From Pyrenophora tritici-repentis (Eukaryota > Ascomycota > Dothideomycetes > Pleosporales > Pleosporaceae): a DNA stretch of 64,000 nt. The position numbers and the translations under genes are program-made. Below the pieces are notes generated by a model, which was given only the letters and a program-made list of their open reading frames with translations, did not search any database and was not told the origin of the DNA. Below are positions 23,708 to 35,553 of this stretch, one piece after another (the first letter of the stretch is position 1; each line of letters begins with the position of its first letter). The DNA is taken from NCBI RefSeq assembly GCF_003171515.1, contig NC_089397.1, positions 620,001-684,000 on the forward strand, given 5' to 3'.

Positions 23708-24433
23708 GTAGGCTAGTATCGTTGCGTCCATTGTATTCTCCATGGTCATCTATCGCGGTGTTTTATGGCGTTGACTTTTCTACCGTGTATTTGTCTTGTA
23801 AGGAGAAAAGCACTCGGGTAGTGGTGTGTATGAAGCTATTGAAGATATTCTCGTATACATGTGTCTGTTATAAGGGTGATGCTGATCATGTTGTTCGACG
23901 GATACATTGACGTTTTTACCTACATTACTACGATGATGCCTAGAAACTACTGTATCCTCTCTTCAACGCCTATCCATTATCGCTATGCATAGTCACCCTA
24001 GTGTAGATATCGTACCAACGTACAAGTTGCGTAAGATTGCAAGGACGAAAAAGGGTAAGAGGGAAAATCTAAATGTAGAAAAATATTATATAGATGGTAG
24101 TATCTTCGTCTTTCATCTCGTCCTCTCTTCTCAGTACTACTATGGCAGACAGACAGCGTTCATCATCAACGAAGCTCTTTGGATCCAATGGAAAGAAAAA
24201 GGGGGGGAGAAGAGGGGAGGTCGGCAGAGGGAGGAGGAAGACGAGGAGGGACTGGCGGGCGAGGGATATCATACACGAATGAAGACGAACATCCCACAAC
24301 ATCCCCTCACTACTGCTGCTGCGACAGGAAAAAAAATATCTCTCTAAACTTAACTTGACAAACATTCATCCTCTCCAAAGAAAAGAAATATTCGCGCCAA
24401 AACGACAGCATCAAAGACCCCATAACCTCTACT
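23708..24433. other. Convergent intergenic spacer
   Basis: About 725 bp between KRE33 and the CLIP-type gene, which converge. It has a purine-rich stretch near 24190-24260. Open frames here overlap each other on both strands and look random. No RNA gene is recognised. Confidence 0.5.
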
Positions 24434-24467
24434 TTAAAAGGCATCTTCATTAGGACAGGCCGTAACA

Positions 24468-26853
24468 TCATGCCCCCTCGCTCTCACACAACGCACACCA
24501 CTTATCCGGGTCAGCAATAGCGGCACCCTTTGGAGGAACGAGATTAGCGCTAGGAGAGGAGGAGTTGAAAGAAGGGTTTGGAAGGGGAGCGCTGGGGGCG
24601 GAGCCCGGGGGTTTAGAAGGGTTTAGGATCGAGGGGCGGGAGCGATCTGAGGAGACGGATAGGCCGCGGAGACCTTCTATGAGGACGTCTTTGCCGCCGT
24701 TGCGGAGGAGGGGGTCGTCTTGCGAGTAAGAGGATGCTGCGTCGCCGCCCATGGCGGAGCAGTTGAGGATGTCGTGGCCGCCTGTTTCGCAGATTTCGCA
24801 CCAGAGGGTGCTGCTGTTTGCCGACGAGTGGCCGCCGTCCGAGTCGGGGACGGTGGTAAGCGTGGGTGGGGTGTTGCGGCGCGTGTGTTGGGGTGTTTCG
24901 CGCCAGTTGAGGATCGTGTCTTTGGAGTCGCGCTCAGCAGGCTTTTCTTGCGTGGCTGTGTGCTCAGACATGCCGTTGCTGATGATGCTGGCGCGCTGCT
25001 CGGCGAGACCGAGTCGGCTTTTAAGTCTCTCAAGCTCGCGTTCTAGTTCTTCTTCTCGGTATGCCTTGCGTTCTACCAGACCACGTAGTTCCTCCTTCTC
25101 GCGCTCCAGACGTTCTGCAGTAGCTTTGGCGTTTTGAAGTTCTTCGTAGTCGACAGGGTTGGTCGGTAGAGGTGATCGGATACGGTCGTCTCCACCAGAG
25201 CTCAAAGAGTGGATAATAGCCTTGAGGCCTCGGATCTCGTCATCGCGTTGCTCAAGGTCCCTTTGCCCTGGTGCTGTAGGCGTATCGACCATGGCACCCG
25301 CGCCCTTGAGAGCCGCCGCAGCCTTTTCGCGCTCGCGACGGAGTTCCGATCGGCCACGTTCGACTTCCCCTCTTAAGAACTCAACTTCCCCTCGCGCTTC
25401 TGCCTCCCCCCTGCGTGCATCTTCCAAGCCTTCCTCTAGCTCTTGTACGAGTTCCTCTAGTTGCTTCAACTGCATAGCTACAGTCTCAACATCTTCGCTG
25501 CGTGACTGGTACTCACGTAGCTCTTCCTGCAGATCTTCTACCTTCTTCTCGTATACGCGCTCGGTTTCGGTGCTCGCTAGCTCAAGGGTATCAATGGTAC
25601 TTCGGAAGTCGGATCGATGCGCATCGAACTCGGACGTGAGCATGGCGATCTTATCGTTCTTCTCTCGGAGAAGTGCTCGTAGTTGCGCTACATCATTGGG
25701 CTCGTTGCTATGCAATGAGGCCATATCCATTCCATCCTCAGGTATCAGGCTCTGAATCTCCGACAAACTTGCTTCCATCTCGCTCAACGAGGAGGCCTGC
25801 TCCTTGAGTTGCTTTTCGCGCTCTTCTAGAAGCGCTTGGAGTCTCTGCACCTCTTCGTTCGGAGAGGAACCAAGTCGGGAGCCCGGCCGCCTGTTCTTGT
25901 AGCTTGACATTGAGTCATTGCTGCCACGCTGTGCGCCGACCGGCGTTGTCTCGTTGTCCTCGTCAATCGTGTCATGGTGGCCAATACGGGAGCTATTTCG
26001 CGAATATGATCGCTGTGGGCCAGGCGTTCGTGGCTTCTGTGGAGGAACCACTCTCGGCCCAGGGCTGGCGTAACGAGGGGGTGCCGGACTTGCGAATCGT
26101 GGTGGTGCGCCGATTGCGCTCTTGGAGAAGCCAGAGGGCGTAAGCCCGCCATTCCTTCCCGGAGTCACGCCTAGGCCTGGCTTCTGGCGATAGGGCGATT
26201 CAGGGCGCCGTACGCTGGTAGATTTGGAGCGAGGACTAGTCGCGCGAACACCAGGCCCGACGGATTGTGAGAACTTTGGCAAAGGCAGGGGAGGCGCATC
26301 GTCGGGGCTGAAGCTGGGCTTCTCCATGGTAGACAGGCTAAAGTTATGGTACGAGGGCGTGGTGGGCGTAAGAGGGAAGTCGGACGAGTCTGCAGAGACC
26401 CTTTTCTGCGCGCGATGAACAGGGAGAAAGATGCCGGAGCCAGGAATGGATGTGTTGAAGTACTGTGTGCTGCGTAGGAATCAGTATATGCGCCCGTCTG
26501 TTGCGTTGTTTGCATGCGTACCCGTCGACTGCGCCATCGTTCTTGCCCCGCGCTGCATACTCTCTGCTCAGTTCCACGCCCGCAAACACTCCCTGCTTGC
26601 CCCGAATGCTGCCTACAAACTTGACAACACCCATCATTCCGCCGGGGACGTCGACCGTGTCGCCGACGTCGATGTCGCGCCCATCTGCTCCCATTCTGGT
26701 GGATGTGGGCGAAGAGTTACCCCCTACTAGTGCTGAGAGCGAGGCTTGTCGGGCCATGCTCTTACTGGCGTTGAGTGAGAGGTTTGGCGATGAGGCAGTG
26801 GGGTGAAGAGCGGGTCGCGCCCCAAGACGCCTTGGAGTGTGCGGGTAAGCCAT
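24468..26853 (-). CDS. CLIP-170-type CAP-Gly microtubule plus-end protein
   Basis: Exons 26522-26853 and 24468-26469 (minus), with a 52-bp intron (GTACGC to CGCAG), give 777 aa. The CAP-Gly domain spans about residues 55-120 and crosses the junction (GVVKFVGSIRGKQGVFAGVE, then KNDGAVDGTQYF). A Ser/Pro/Arg-rich basic region and a long coiled coil (about 275-590) follow. A zinc knuckle WCEICETGGHDILNC lies near the C-terminus. A second knuckle begins (KWCALCESEG) but is cut off by the stop at 24468. In the frame reached by skipping one base of the C5 run at 24473-24477 it continues as HDVTACPNEDAF and stops at 24434. Relatives are yeast Bik1, S. pombe Tip1 and animal CLIP-170, which track growing microtubule ends and recruit dynein. 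Confidence 0.88.
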
Positions 26854-27886
26854 GCCAGACGGCTGTTGACAGGGCCAACCTGTGTAGTGTGTCACAAGGA
26901 AAGTAGGACGGTGTTTGTTTTGATGAGATGGTGGAGCAGGGGTCCAGTGGACTTTGTAACAGCGAGATGGCAGAGCATGATTATTTAACCGACCGCCGCC
27001 CAATCGATTGCGATCAGCTTTCTAAGGGGAAACCCCCTACTCCTTTTTATACCCAGACCTTCTATTCACTCATAAATCTCCTTCATTATCCTCCAAGCAC
27101 TGTTTGTGTACTGCCGCAGCCCCCATGACTCGTCGTGCAAAGTGTGGTACCGCCAGCAATGTCGAGCGGATACCAGCAAAAGAAATGTAGTCAGCACATA
27201 CTGCGGGAGTGCGCTTTGCGTAACGGTCGCTTCAAGGACCATACATTGAGGCCTCTCTGACGTGTGAATGTCGCGTGTACCTTGGCCTTGACATCATCTC
27301 CTCATCTCTAAACTGGTCTATCCAAAGAATAAGAACACATATCGCATGCCAACAAGCAGGATTTGGTACATGCTCATTGTTTGTTGACGTAAGCTGGGCC
27401 CTGCACATGTGCGTACCCAGGTAACGCGTGGCCACGTGCACGGGAGCGGGTCCCGGGTTCGGACAATTAAGCTCTCAGTTCAGGCAAGGTCGAATGTACG
27501 GGAACGAGGCATCTCAGTAAGCCAATGCTTGATGGGATGATATGCAGAAACTTTGTAGAGACAAGCTTCGGGAAGCTCGACAGCTACGCAACGAGCATCC
27601 GAAAACGCGAGAAGGCGTGAAGCACTGTCTCGTCATCTCAATCCTAATTATAGAACTTTCGTAACTATACAGAAACAACATCGATAAAGTTATTACAAGT
27701 TCAGCAGACCCAAACCCCCCATGTCTACCCCGACTCACCTCGCGGCGGAGGTGCAGCTCTTCCCGACTCGCCGAGCCCGTTTTCCCCATGTTGTACGATT
27801 TGCCGAGGCACCTTCGGTGAAGCTCAACCGCACCACCTACATGACTTGCGCGCGCCCACCATGCACCCTCGCCAGCGTACCCCAAC
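26854..27886. promoter_or_regulatory. Divergent intergenic region, CLIP / APH-family gene
   Basis: A 1033-bp spacer between divergent starts. Open frames at 27514-27912 (minus) and 27721-27957 (plus) overlap the start of the APH gene and have no family match. It is treated as promoter and 5' UTR; nothing specific is recognised. Confidence 0.45.
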
Positions 27887-29148
27887 ATGGCCGGCACTGT
27901 ACGGCAACCCATCGATATCGCCTCATTAGAGCGCTACATCAGCGCCAATATCCCTGAAATTAAAGTTCCGCTCGATGTAAAGCAGGTGCGTTTGCCGTTC
28001 CGAATGGCTCGGAAGCTTGGCTGACGGAATCACAGTTCGGATACGGACAGTCGAATCCGACGTACCAGTTGACAGATAACGATGGAAAGAAATATGTGAT
28101 GAGGAAGAAGCCGCCGGGTCAGTTGCTATCAAAGGTACGATGACTTGAATGTTAGGCAACTGCGGCAAGGCTAACAGATGGGTAGACTGCGCATAGAGTC
28201 GATCGCGAGTATCGCATCATTCATGCACTAGAGAAGACGGATGTGCCTATTCCACGAGCGCTATGTCTTTGTCAAGACGAGACCGTGATTGGAACAGACT
28301 TCTACATCATGGAATTTCTCGATGGCCGCATCTTCGAGGACCCAGCCATCCCAGATGTGACGCCTGAAGAGCGAACAAAGATGTAAATGCCCAGACTATA
28401 ACCTGTAAACTTCAAATACTGATTGAATCCCAGGTGGCACTCTGCCATAACGACCCTGGCGAAATTCCATCGAGTCTCCCCGGCTTCCGTAAACCTCGCC
28501 TCCTACGGGAAGAACTCTGGCTTCTACAACCGCCAAATCGCTACCTTCAACACAATCTCCCAGTCGCAGGCTGCAGCAAAGGACAAGGAGACAGGAATGC
28601 CAGTCGGCAAGATCCCACATCAAGACGACATGGTAGCTTTCTTCAGCGACCCCAAGACCCAGCCAAAAGACCGCGCGACATTCGTCCACGGCGATTACAA
28701 GATCGACAACGTCGTATTCCACAAGACTGAACCCCGTGTAATCGGAATCCTAGATTGGGAAATGAGCACCATCGGCCACCCACTTTCTGACCTGAACAAT
28801 GTCTTGCAGCCCTACGTGACGGCGTCTAGTGAGACTGCCATGACTATCGGACGCGCACACAAGGGTTTCCAGCCTGGTGCGACACCTGGGCTACCGTCAC
28901 GCGAACAGCTGGTAGCGTGGTATTCAGAGGTAGCGGGCTGGGACCCGCGACCAGATTTGACCTGGGGTGATGCATTTAGTACGTATAGGGGTGCGGTCAT
29001 CATGCAGGGAATCGCGGCTCGCTATGCTCTCAGGCAGGCGAGCAGTGCCCAGGCCCACGAGTATGCACAGCAGATGGCACCGTTTGCGGAAATCGCGTGG
29101 AGTCTGGTGCAGGAGTATATGAGCAATCACGAAAAGGCAAAGTTATAG
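27887..29148 (+). CDS. APH-family phosphotransferase (ACAD10/11 N-domain type)
   Basis: Four exons: 27887-27985, 28036-28134, 28186-28382 and 28434-29148, with introns of 50, 51 and 51 bp. Total length is an exact multiple of three, giving 369 aa. The kinase-like fold is clear: ATP-site strand [11 protein letters not shown], catalytic loop [12 protein letters not shown] (His217, Asp219, Asn224) and metal-binding ILDWE (Asp239). The C-terminal [14 protein letters not shown] matches the acyl-CoA dehydrogenase 10/11-type aminoglycoside phosphotransferase family. In animals this domain is linked to breakdown of 4-hydroxy acids through a phosphorylated acyl-CoA; here it stands alone without a dehydrogenase domain. 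Substrate is not determinable from sequence. Confidence 0.85.
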
Positions 29149-29613
29149 TCGTAGCTATGTTATCATTGATATGAGAATCGTCAGCAATCAAACTTCAAGT
29201 GTACTGCGACCAGTCCATGAATAGTTTTGGGAGCCGTAACGGTGGACTGTAGATTCTCTGATGTTGGTGGCAGCAGTAGCCCAAGCTTTTGCGTTTTTTC
29301 GGGAGACTTATTCTGCAATACAAGCCCGCCAATGTCCCACGAAGTGCGTCCAAGCTGGTATTTGGGTACAATGTGGTCCTGTAGATAGCGATATGTCAAC
29401 ATAGATCTCCCGTAAATGATCCCCCATATTTTTCTGGTGCTCGGAACACGCGGATGCGGAAAAAGGGCCTAGTGAGGCATACCCGTGAATGATCGCGCCT
29501 CAAACGCCAATGCGCCTTGTAATATCCATAATCAGCCAGTCTGCCTCGTCTTATGCGCCTATTCGATAATACCGCTGGTATTTTGGTAATCGTCGGGATC
29601 GCATACGGCTTCT
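29149..29613. other. Convergent intergenic spacer
   Basis: About 465 bp between the APH-family gene and SmG, which converge. Nothing beyond 3' untranslated sequence is seen. Confidence 0.5.
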
Positions 29614-30023
29614 TTATCGTCCGATCTTGGGTACATCTTGGTTGATACGGTCAAGCGCCTGGAAAAGCTAGTCAGCAATGTGCTTGGTATAATAGGGAGT
29701 GGGAGGGATCGTACTTCGAGCATGACCACGGCGTTTCCACGGATAACTACCATGCCGATGCGCACCTTTTCACCGCCGGCTACCTCCTCAAGCGCATCGT
29801 CGAGGACAATGTTCAGGTAGACCTGCGCCGGGTTAGCTTGATCCGTATGCGGTGAGAGAAGGGGGTTACATACATCGTATCCTCGGAGGATACCCATGAC
29901 CTTGCGACTGCCATTGAGCTGGACGAGAACGCGCTTCTCGAGGTACTTGTGGAGGTTAGGAAGTGGTAGCTTGGGTCGACTTTGGGGACTCACCTTCTTG
30001 AGTTCCGGCTGTGCTTGAGGCAT
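29614..30023 (-). CDS. SMX2: Small nuclear ribonucleoprotein SmG
   Basis: A tiny four-exon gene on the minus strand: 29994-30023, 29874-29945, 29715-29822 and 29614-29658. Introns are 48, 51 and 56 bp, each with CTAAC or CTGAC near the acceptor. All four joins are in phase 0 and give 84 aa. The Sm1 motif YLEKRVLVQLNGSRKVMGIL and the Sm2 motif IRGNAVVMLE are complete. SmG is one of the seven ring subunits that coat U1, U2, U4 and U5 snRNA. Without splicing the frame runs through intron 1, which is stop-free, so intron calls matter here. It is divergent from NTR2, another spliceosome gene, with 292 bp between the starts. Confidence 0.93.
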
Positions 30024-30315
30024 GTTGGCGGTAGAAAGCTGTTCGGGAGCTTTGGAGGTTTATTGCGAAGTCTTCCGGTGACTGCTCGGACTGGCTTTGC
30101 TTATCTTGGTCGCGTGGGAGCTTGGGTCGCGCGTGGTTGTTCACGGGTAAGCAAGAGTAATGGTGGGATAGGTAGCTCTAGGGCTTTTTGCGGAGGGCCC
30201 GTGCACCGGGCTGTAGGAACATGTGAGCGCGACTGTCTATACTTCTCCATTACAACCACAAGCTTCATGTAATAGAGGGATTACCGACTGTCTTTGCAAT
30301 ACTGAAATATACGGC
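30024..30315. promoter_or_regulatory. Shared SmG / NTR2 divergent promoter
   Basis: A 292-bp spacer between the starts of two spliceosome genes. No CCAAT box is seen. Co-regulation is plausible from the arrangement only. Confidence 0.45.
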
Positions 30316-31699
30316 ATGAAACGATCCGGCTCGACGCGCGTGGCGCGCAAAATTGGCTCCTACGATGACGACGAGTCCAACGAGAGCACGAGCTCGCAGA
30401 GCGAAGTGCAGAAGCCCACAGGTGAGTCCCATATTTGTCGCCATTGCCAGCTTTTCTGACATTGGGGAAACTCGCAGCGCATTTCTCCAGGCTTTAAAGC
30501 TAGCGAATCTGCCCACTAACTGGCTTGTAGTTGTCAAGCGGCCTGTGCTTGGCAAATCAAAGAAGCGGTCCTCCCTACGGGTATCCTTTGGCCCTGGTGA
30601 GGAAGGGAACGAGGGCGATGATTCGAGCGATGCCGCGCTTGTAACTCCGAAGAAGGCGAATCTCAACCGTATTGCGTTGGAGAAGAGTGCGAAGTTGCGG
30701 GCGCGGTCACCACTTGTGGCAGAAGCACGCAAGCCGACCGAGTACAGCAAAGATTATATAGAGGAGTTGCGCAAATCGACACCATCGACACCATCGACAC
30801 CTAGTGATCTGAAGGCCTCCGCGGACCCTTTTGAAGAGACGGAGCGTGCTCTCGATATCGCCTTGAAATTCGGGCCTGTCGCATCACTCGACTCTTCATC
30901 AGCAATACCTACCGATGCCGAGATCCGAGAGAAGAAAGCACGACGGAGACGCTTAGCACAGGAGGAAAATGCGCGCGATGATGACGACCGGGCATGGGCA
31001 TCAGATGATCAAGGAGAAGACGAGTTCAGACAGCACAGGAACGAGATATCTCTCCGACCAAAAGACAAGTATGGAGAGACGCGCTTGATCCATGATGACG
31101 AGGACATAGCAGAGGGCTTCGACGATTTCGTAGAAGACGGCAAGATATCACTCGGTCGCAAGTCAGAACGGGAGGCGCAACGAAGACGGCGCGCGGAAAT
31201 GGCAGAGCTCATCAACGATGCCGAAGGCTCATCAGGAGACGATGGTTCAGGCGATTCCGATGAAGAGCGAAACATTGCATTTGCCGCAGCTCAAGCGCGC
31301 GCAGGAAGATACGGCCAAAAGATCGAAGACGAAGACGACGGCTCAAAGACTCCACCACGAATCACACCTTTGCCAGACCTAGACGAGGTGTTAGAGGGAC
31401 TCACCATTGACATCCAAACGAAGCAGCAGAGAAAAAACATGATACTACAAAAACTCAAAGATCTCAAAGATGACAAAGTCCGCATCGAGGAACGGAAAAA
31501 GTACCTCCAGGAACAACTACAGGAAACAGGCGAGAAGTACGAAAAGTTACGCCAGGAACAAGGTCTTCCCGCTTTGCCTGCGAACGGTATAGAGGGAGGC
31601 CGGTTGATCACAGAGAGGGGGTTGGATAGCTTGGGTACCACACCTCTGGCTGGGACTACACCTGTTGGCGAGTCGAGTGAGGATTCAGATGATGAGTAG
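30316..31699 (+). CDS. NTR2: Nineteen complex-related protein 2 (NTR2-like)
   Basis: Exons 30316-30421 and 30531-31699. The 109-bp intron has donor GTGAGT, branch CACTAAC and acceptor GTAG, and the join gives 424 aa. The protein is highly charged. It has an N-terminal Ser/Asp patch, then KRPVLGKSKKRSSLRVSFG, a central acidic stretch and a coiled coil near residues 330-385. It matches the NTR2 / GCFC-associated family, whose yeast member joins Ntr1 and the helicase Prp43 to release the excised intron lariat. Low-complexity sequence makes the family call less certain than the gene itself. Confidence 0.75.
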
Positions 31700-31964
31700 T
31701 GTTGTAGTTCATATTTTATGGCTTGTGAAAGCTAGCTTAGCCATTTAGTAAGAGTCGATATAGGATAGTTCTTACCCTATTTTCCCAATGCTGTTTCTCC
31801 GTGAACGCCAGGAGTTGTTGGAATGATATGATACAAGAAGAAGAGAGGTTGAACCTCTGAACAGTACAAGTAGCACTGTGATAAACTCCTTTCCCTCATC
31901 TTACACTCCACTACCCTCCACTGCCTGTACAATATCCATATTCACATTTATCCCCCTCCCCTGC

Positions 31965-32270
31965 TCATTTGTTCTCATCCAACTCCTGCCATACTCTCTT
32001 TATCTTCTCGCGCTTGATCTTTGCCTCCTCGCGATTCTGCCGCGTGCGCTCCAGTCGCAGTCCGCGCAGACACATGTTAACCTGGTGTTTGGCATCGGTG
32101 CAGTTGCCTGTCAACTTCCAGAGAAAACCGCGTTCATGGCATTGTTCGAGGGCAGCGACGACTTCGGCGCAGTCTGTGGGTGGGGTGTGTTAGTTGGTGG
32201 AGGGGTGGAGAAGGAGGGACGGGGGAGGCGCACTCTTTTGGACTTCTTCGGTGTGGAGGTGGGGGTGCAT
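31965..32270 (-). CDS. CMC2: COX assembly mitochondrial protein 2 (CMC2)
   Basis: Two exons on the minus strand, 32234-32270 and 31965-32173, with a 60-bp intron (GTGCGC to CACAG), give 81 aa. The start MHPHLHTEEVQK is typical of the family. A twin CX9C motif is present: C-AEVVAALEQ-C and C-TDAKHQVNM-C. This folds as a disulfide-bonded helical hairpin imported into the intermembrane space by Mia40. CMC2 works with CMC1 in cytochrome c oxidase assembly and copper handling. A basic C-terminal helix follows. It is divergent from prefoldin 2. Confidence 0.92.
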
Positions 32271-32740
32271 CGTTGACGCAGCGCTTGGGGAAGTACTCGA
32301 TATAGCGTTATTTTTGTGGCTTTGTGGTCGCGGTGGAGTTGTCGTGAGCAATGTTGAAGTTGGAGATGAATGGTCATCGATCTTCCTGACGAATCGTTGC
32401 AACCATGTAAAGTCAGACGTCCGAGCGCGCGGGACAACCATCGACGACTAGCCTGAGAAGACGTCGACTGTGGTATCAAACCTCATCTTGCACTCTGCAA
32501 TCATACCCTCTCTTTCTCCTTTCTCGTGTTCATCTGCCACTTACAGGGACCCTTAACTGAGCGGCGTGCGCAGAATATTAGTGGTGTTCTCACATTCTTT
32601 TTCTTCTGGGGTCTCTTCTTCTTCTCTCTCCTCCGAGTTCCCCGCAACAACGCAGCAGCCGCAGCACACGCCAACGACAAACCAGCCTTTTTCAACTGAA
32701 ATCACCAGAATCTGATATTCGCCACTCAAAACGCGGAATT
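32271..32740. promoter_or_regulatory. Divergent intergenic region, CMC2 / prefoldin 2
   Basis: A 470-bp spacer between two divergent starts. The part near 32505-32640 is rich in CT on the plus strand. No other feature is seen. Confidence 0.45.
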
Positions 32741-33411
32741 ATGGCGTCTCAGGCGCAGTTGAGGAAGCAGCAGGGTATGTATACTTCATTTGAATACGAG
32801 TCCAATTCCAACGGGAAAGTCAACTAATGCGGTGTGTTGTAGAATTGCAAACTACATATCAAAACTACAAGAACACATTACAGACGATTGCGTCAAAGAT
32901 TGGGGACATTGAGCAGGAAGCCGAAGAGCACAAGTAAGTCACTAATCTACGCACTTTCTCCCTCTTTTGAGATTTCCTCGTCACACCGCTATCCGTCCCG
33001 CTACTCGGCCTTGTTTCCCTCGAAAGAGACTTGTGGCCTTGCCGCAAATACGCACCCCTCCATGACTTGCGCCCTTTTACCCGGAAACACACCGCTCTGT
33101 AGATTTTTCTTCTACTGACGTACTCTAGGCTTGTGTTGGAGACGCTGCAGCCATTGTCTGGAGACCGGAAATGCTTCCGCATGATCAACGGTGTCCTGAC
33201 TGAGCGGACGGTCAAGGAAGTGGTGCCTATCTTGCAGACCAACTCGGATGGGCTAAAGAAGGCGCTAGAAGAGCTAGTCAAGCAGTACAAGCTCAAACAG
33301 GATGAGATGGAGAAGTGGAAGGTGCGTCTGCCATTTCGAGACTGGAAGTGCAAAACTAACTTGACACAGAAGAAGAACAATGTCCAGGTTGTCCAACAAC
33401 CAGGGCAATAG
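32741..33411 (+). CDS. GIM4: Prefoldin subunit 2 (GIM4)
   Basis: Four exons: 32741-32774, 32843-32933, 33129-33321 and 33370-33411, giving 119 aa. The beta-type prefoldin pattern is clear: an N-terminal helix (LRKQQELQTTYQNYKNTL), the hairpin with GDRKCFRMINGVLTERTVKEV, and a C-terminal helix (KALEELVKQYKLKQDEMEKW). Prefoldin is a six-subunit chaperone that hands actin and tubulin to the TRiC chaperonin. The second intron is long for this genome (195 bp). The last one is 48 bp and has no stop in frame, so retention would insert 16 residues without truncation. Confidence 0.93.
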
Positions 33412-35553
33412 TTGGGTGTCGAGTCATACAACACCCCTTTGACAGGGTAGGCGCACGACATATGTATGGAGCCACATGGGGCAGCGTAGGTAGACGACAG
33501 GAGCCAGAATCGTGTCTATTGAGAAAGGGGTCGATGGATACGGCATCTCATCAAGTGTGGTGCTTGCCCCAGATCGGAGTATACTAAGACCCCCATGATT
33601 TGGTCTTGCACAGCATGTCACAGCAAGGCGGCACAGCCTTGCCACGGCAATTGTGGCCTGACTGGTAACGGACAGTGTATAATATAACTCCAACAATTAT
33701 ACCTCACACAACCCCAAAGGAACCTTGTATGAGCCAGCTACAGCAGGTCCAGGCACATCATTGCATCATAAATGCCCCACCTACGTATGTGCTTACCAAG
33801 TGCAAAAGCTTGAGCGCCGTACCTTTGTACCGGAACTGACAGTTGGCCCGGCACGTGTTCCAAATACCCGGAGTGATATCTGCATGATGAGCTGGCCAGT
33901 CGGCCCAACTGTTACTGACGCACTGATCTGCACCATGTTCCCATGGTCATGGACACGTAGCTCATAGGGTACCGGCAATTTCTTCCAGAGCAAAAGGACG
34001 GTGAACGGCCTCGAGTGGAGTCGCAGGTGGATGCTGACAACGTCATTGTCTGAGGGATTAGTGAAGCCTGAGCAAGGCTGTCTCAGGCATTCCGTATGCA
34101 GTTGAGCCCAACGATAACAGCAATATTGACGTTGGCAAGACGGACGGGGATGACGCTGGGACTGGTCTGGACAACACATGTTCCTGCCAGAAGCGATGCG
34201 GGCTGCAGTGACGAGCTGACGTTCAACTGGTCTGCCGTCCTGCCGCGTGGGAGTCGATGGACATGGGCATTGGTGTGTGCGTGTCGGGTGCAGCGAATTT
34301 CGACAAGTGCTCCAATAGGATAAAATAGCAGGGCGGAGGCGTGGAAGTCTGTGAGGTCTGTAGGGCTGCCGAATGAGGGCTGCTGACACGACTCGCATAC
34401 ACATGTAGGATCGCCAGCTAGGCCGGGGCATCATCTGCAGGACTGTTCAGACGGCATACCGGTGCTTGTAGCCGAGCAGAGCCGGATCCGGGACTTGTGG
34501 TAAGCATGTAAGTAATGGTGCATCGATGGCAGATGTGTGCGTTTTGTTGAGCTGCCGGGCTGTATGAGTGAGGTGATGAGTGAGGTGAATGGAGGGGTGA
34601 ATAGTGTAGTGACCGTCCCCGGGGAACCCATCCTCCGTTCGGGGCGGGCCGGAGTTTGTGCGGACTACCACGGTAACAGGACACGGATTTCTGACTGGCC
34701 GAATTTCCTTGCTTGTCCGCCTCTTCGATTCGCCGGTGCCGGTAAATTTAACCTCTCCACCACCGCTGGGCAACCACTCGGCGCTATCGTCGCACACGTC
34801 CAAGCTCCAAGCTCTCGCACCTGCCTTCCCCATCTTTCTCCTCGCACTCCTATTGGCAGGCGCGTCATCACCTCGCTCAGTCGCGACAACCACGGCACAG
34901 CGTGCTGCAATCGAATCGACAACACCCACGCCCCTTCTGCGCCCGAATAACGCCCTTGATTCTTGCCGGACCGTCCGCCAGCCCAGCTACCACCTGCATA
35001 TCCGTCGAATAGTCAGCCAATCCCCAGACAGTCGCCAGCCCCCCCCCCCTCCGCCCCGTCGCACACGGTATCGTGCCGTGAGCAGGTCAGTGACAGTCGG
35101 TGATACGCCTTCCTCGCCCGTGTATCGCACCTGCCCTCCCGATCGTGGTCGCGTCTGCTACATCCGCGCATCGCTCCTGCCACTGTGCCTCGTGCGTGCA
35201 ACCGGCAGTATCGCGACTCGCTGCCCCACCGTTCCCAGAACAGTTCGCGCGCCCGGCCTAGGCAGTCATAGGTAGTCAGAGGCAGTCATCAGGCTCAGTA
35301 GTAAGCCCTCCCTTGCGCCGTGCCCGCCGTGCCCGCCGTGCTCGCCGCCGTCGTTGAGCCCACCTTCCTTAGCTGCATCCCAAGCTGCCTCCTGCATGCC
35401 ACTAACCTATTCCCCCTCCAGGCTTTGAGTTACACCAGTGACCGCAGGTTGCATATTCGGTCGCCAAGCTGTCCCGTCGTTTACTCCCAGTGACGTGGTC
35501 GCCAACGAAATAGTCGCCAGCGCATACGCTTCCGAGCGCAACCAACCGATAAT
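33412..35553. other. Gene-free 2.1-kb region upstream of HAP3
   Basis: No supportable gene. Several long overlapping frames occur on both strands (for example 33793-34434 minus and 34658-35275 plus), but they are compositionally driven and lack domains. The right half is C-rich on the plus strand, with a C10 run near 35041, tandem GCCGTGCCC near 35320-35345 and short direct repeats of GGCAGTCAT near 35260-35290. A long regulated 5' leader or promoter for HAP3 is the likeliest use. Confidence 0.45.

Noticed and set aside
33793..34434. 213-codon open frame on the minus strand
   Set aside because: Rich in Arg, Pro and Cys in the manner of chance frames in GC-rich DNA; no domain, no start context and overlapping frames on the other strand.
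34658..35275. 205-codon open frame on the plus strand upstream of HAP3
   Set aside because: Composition-driven (Pro, Arg and Ser-rich), no motif, and other frames across the same stretch are also open.
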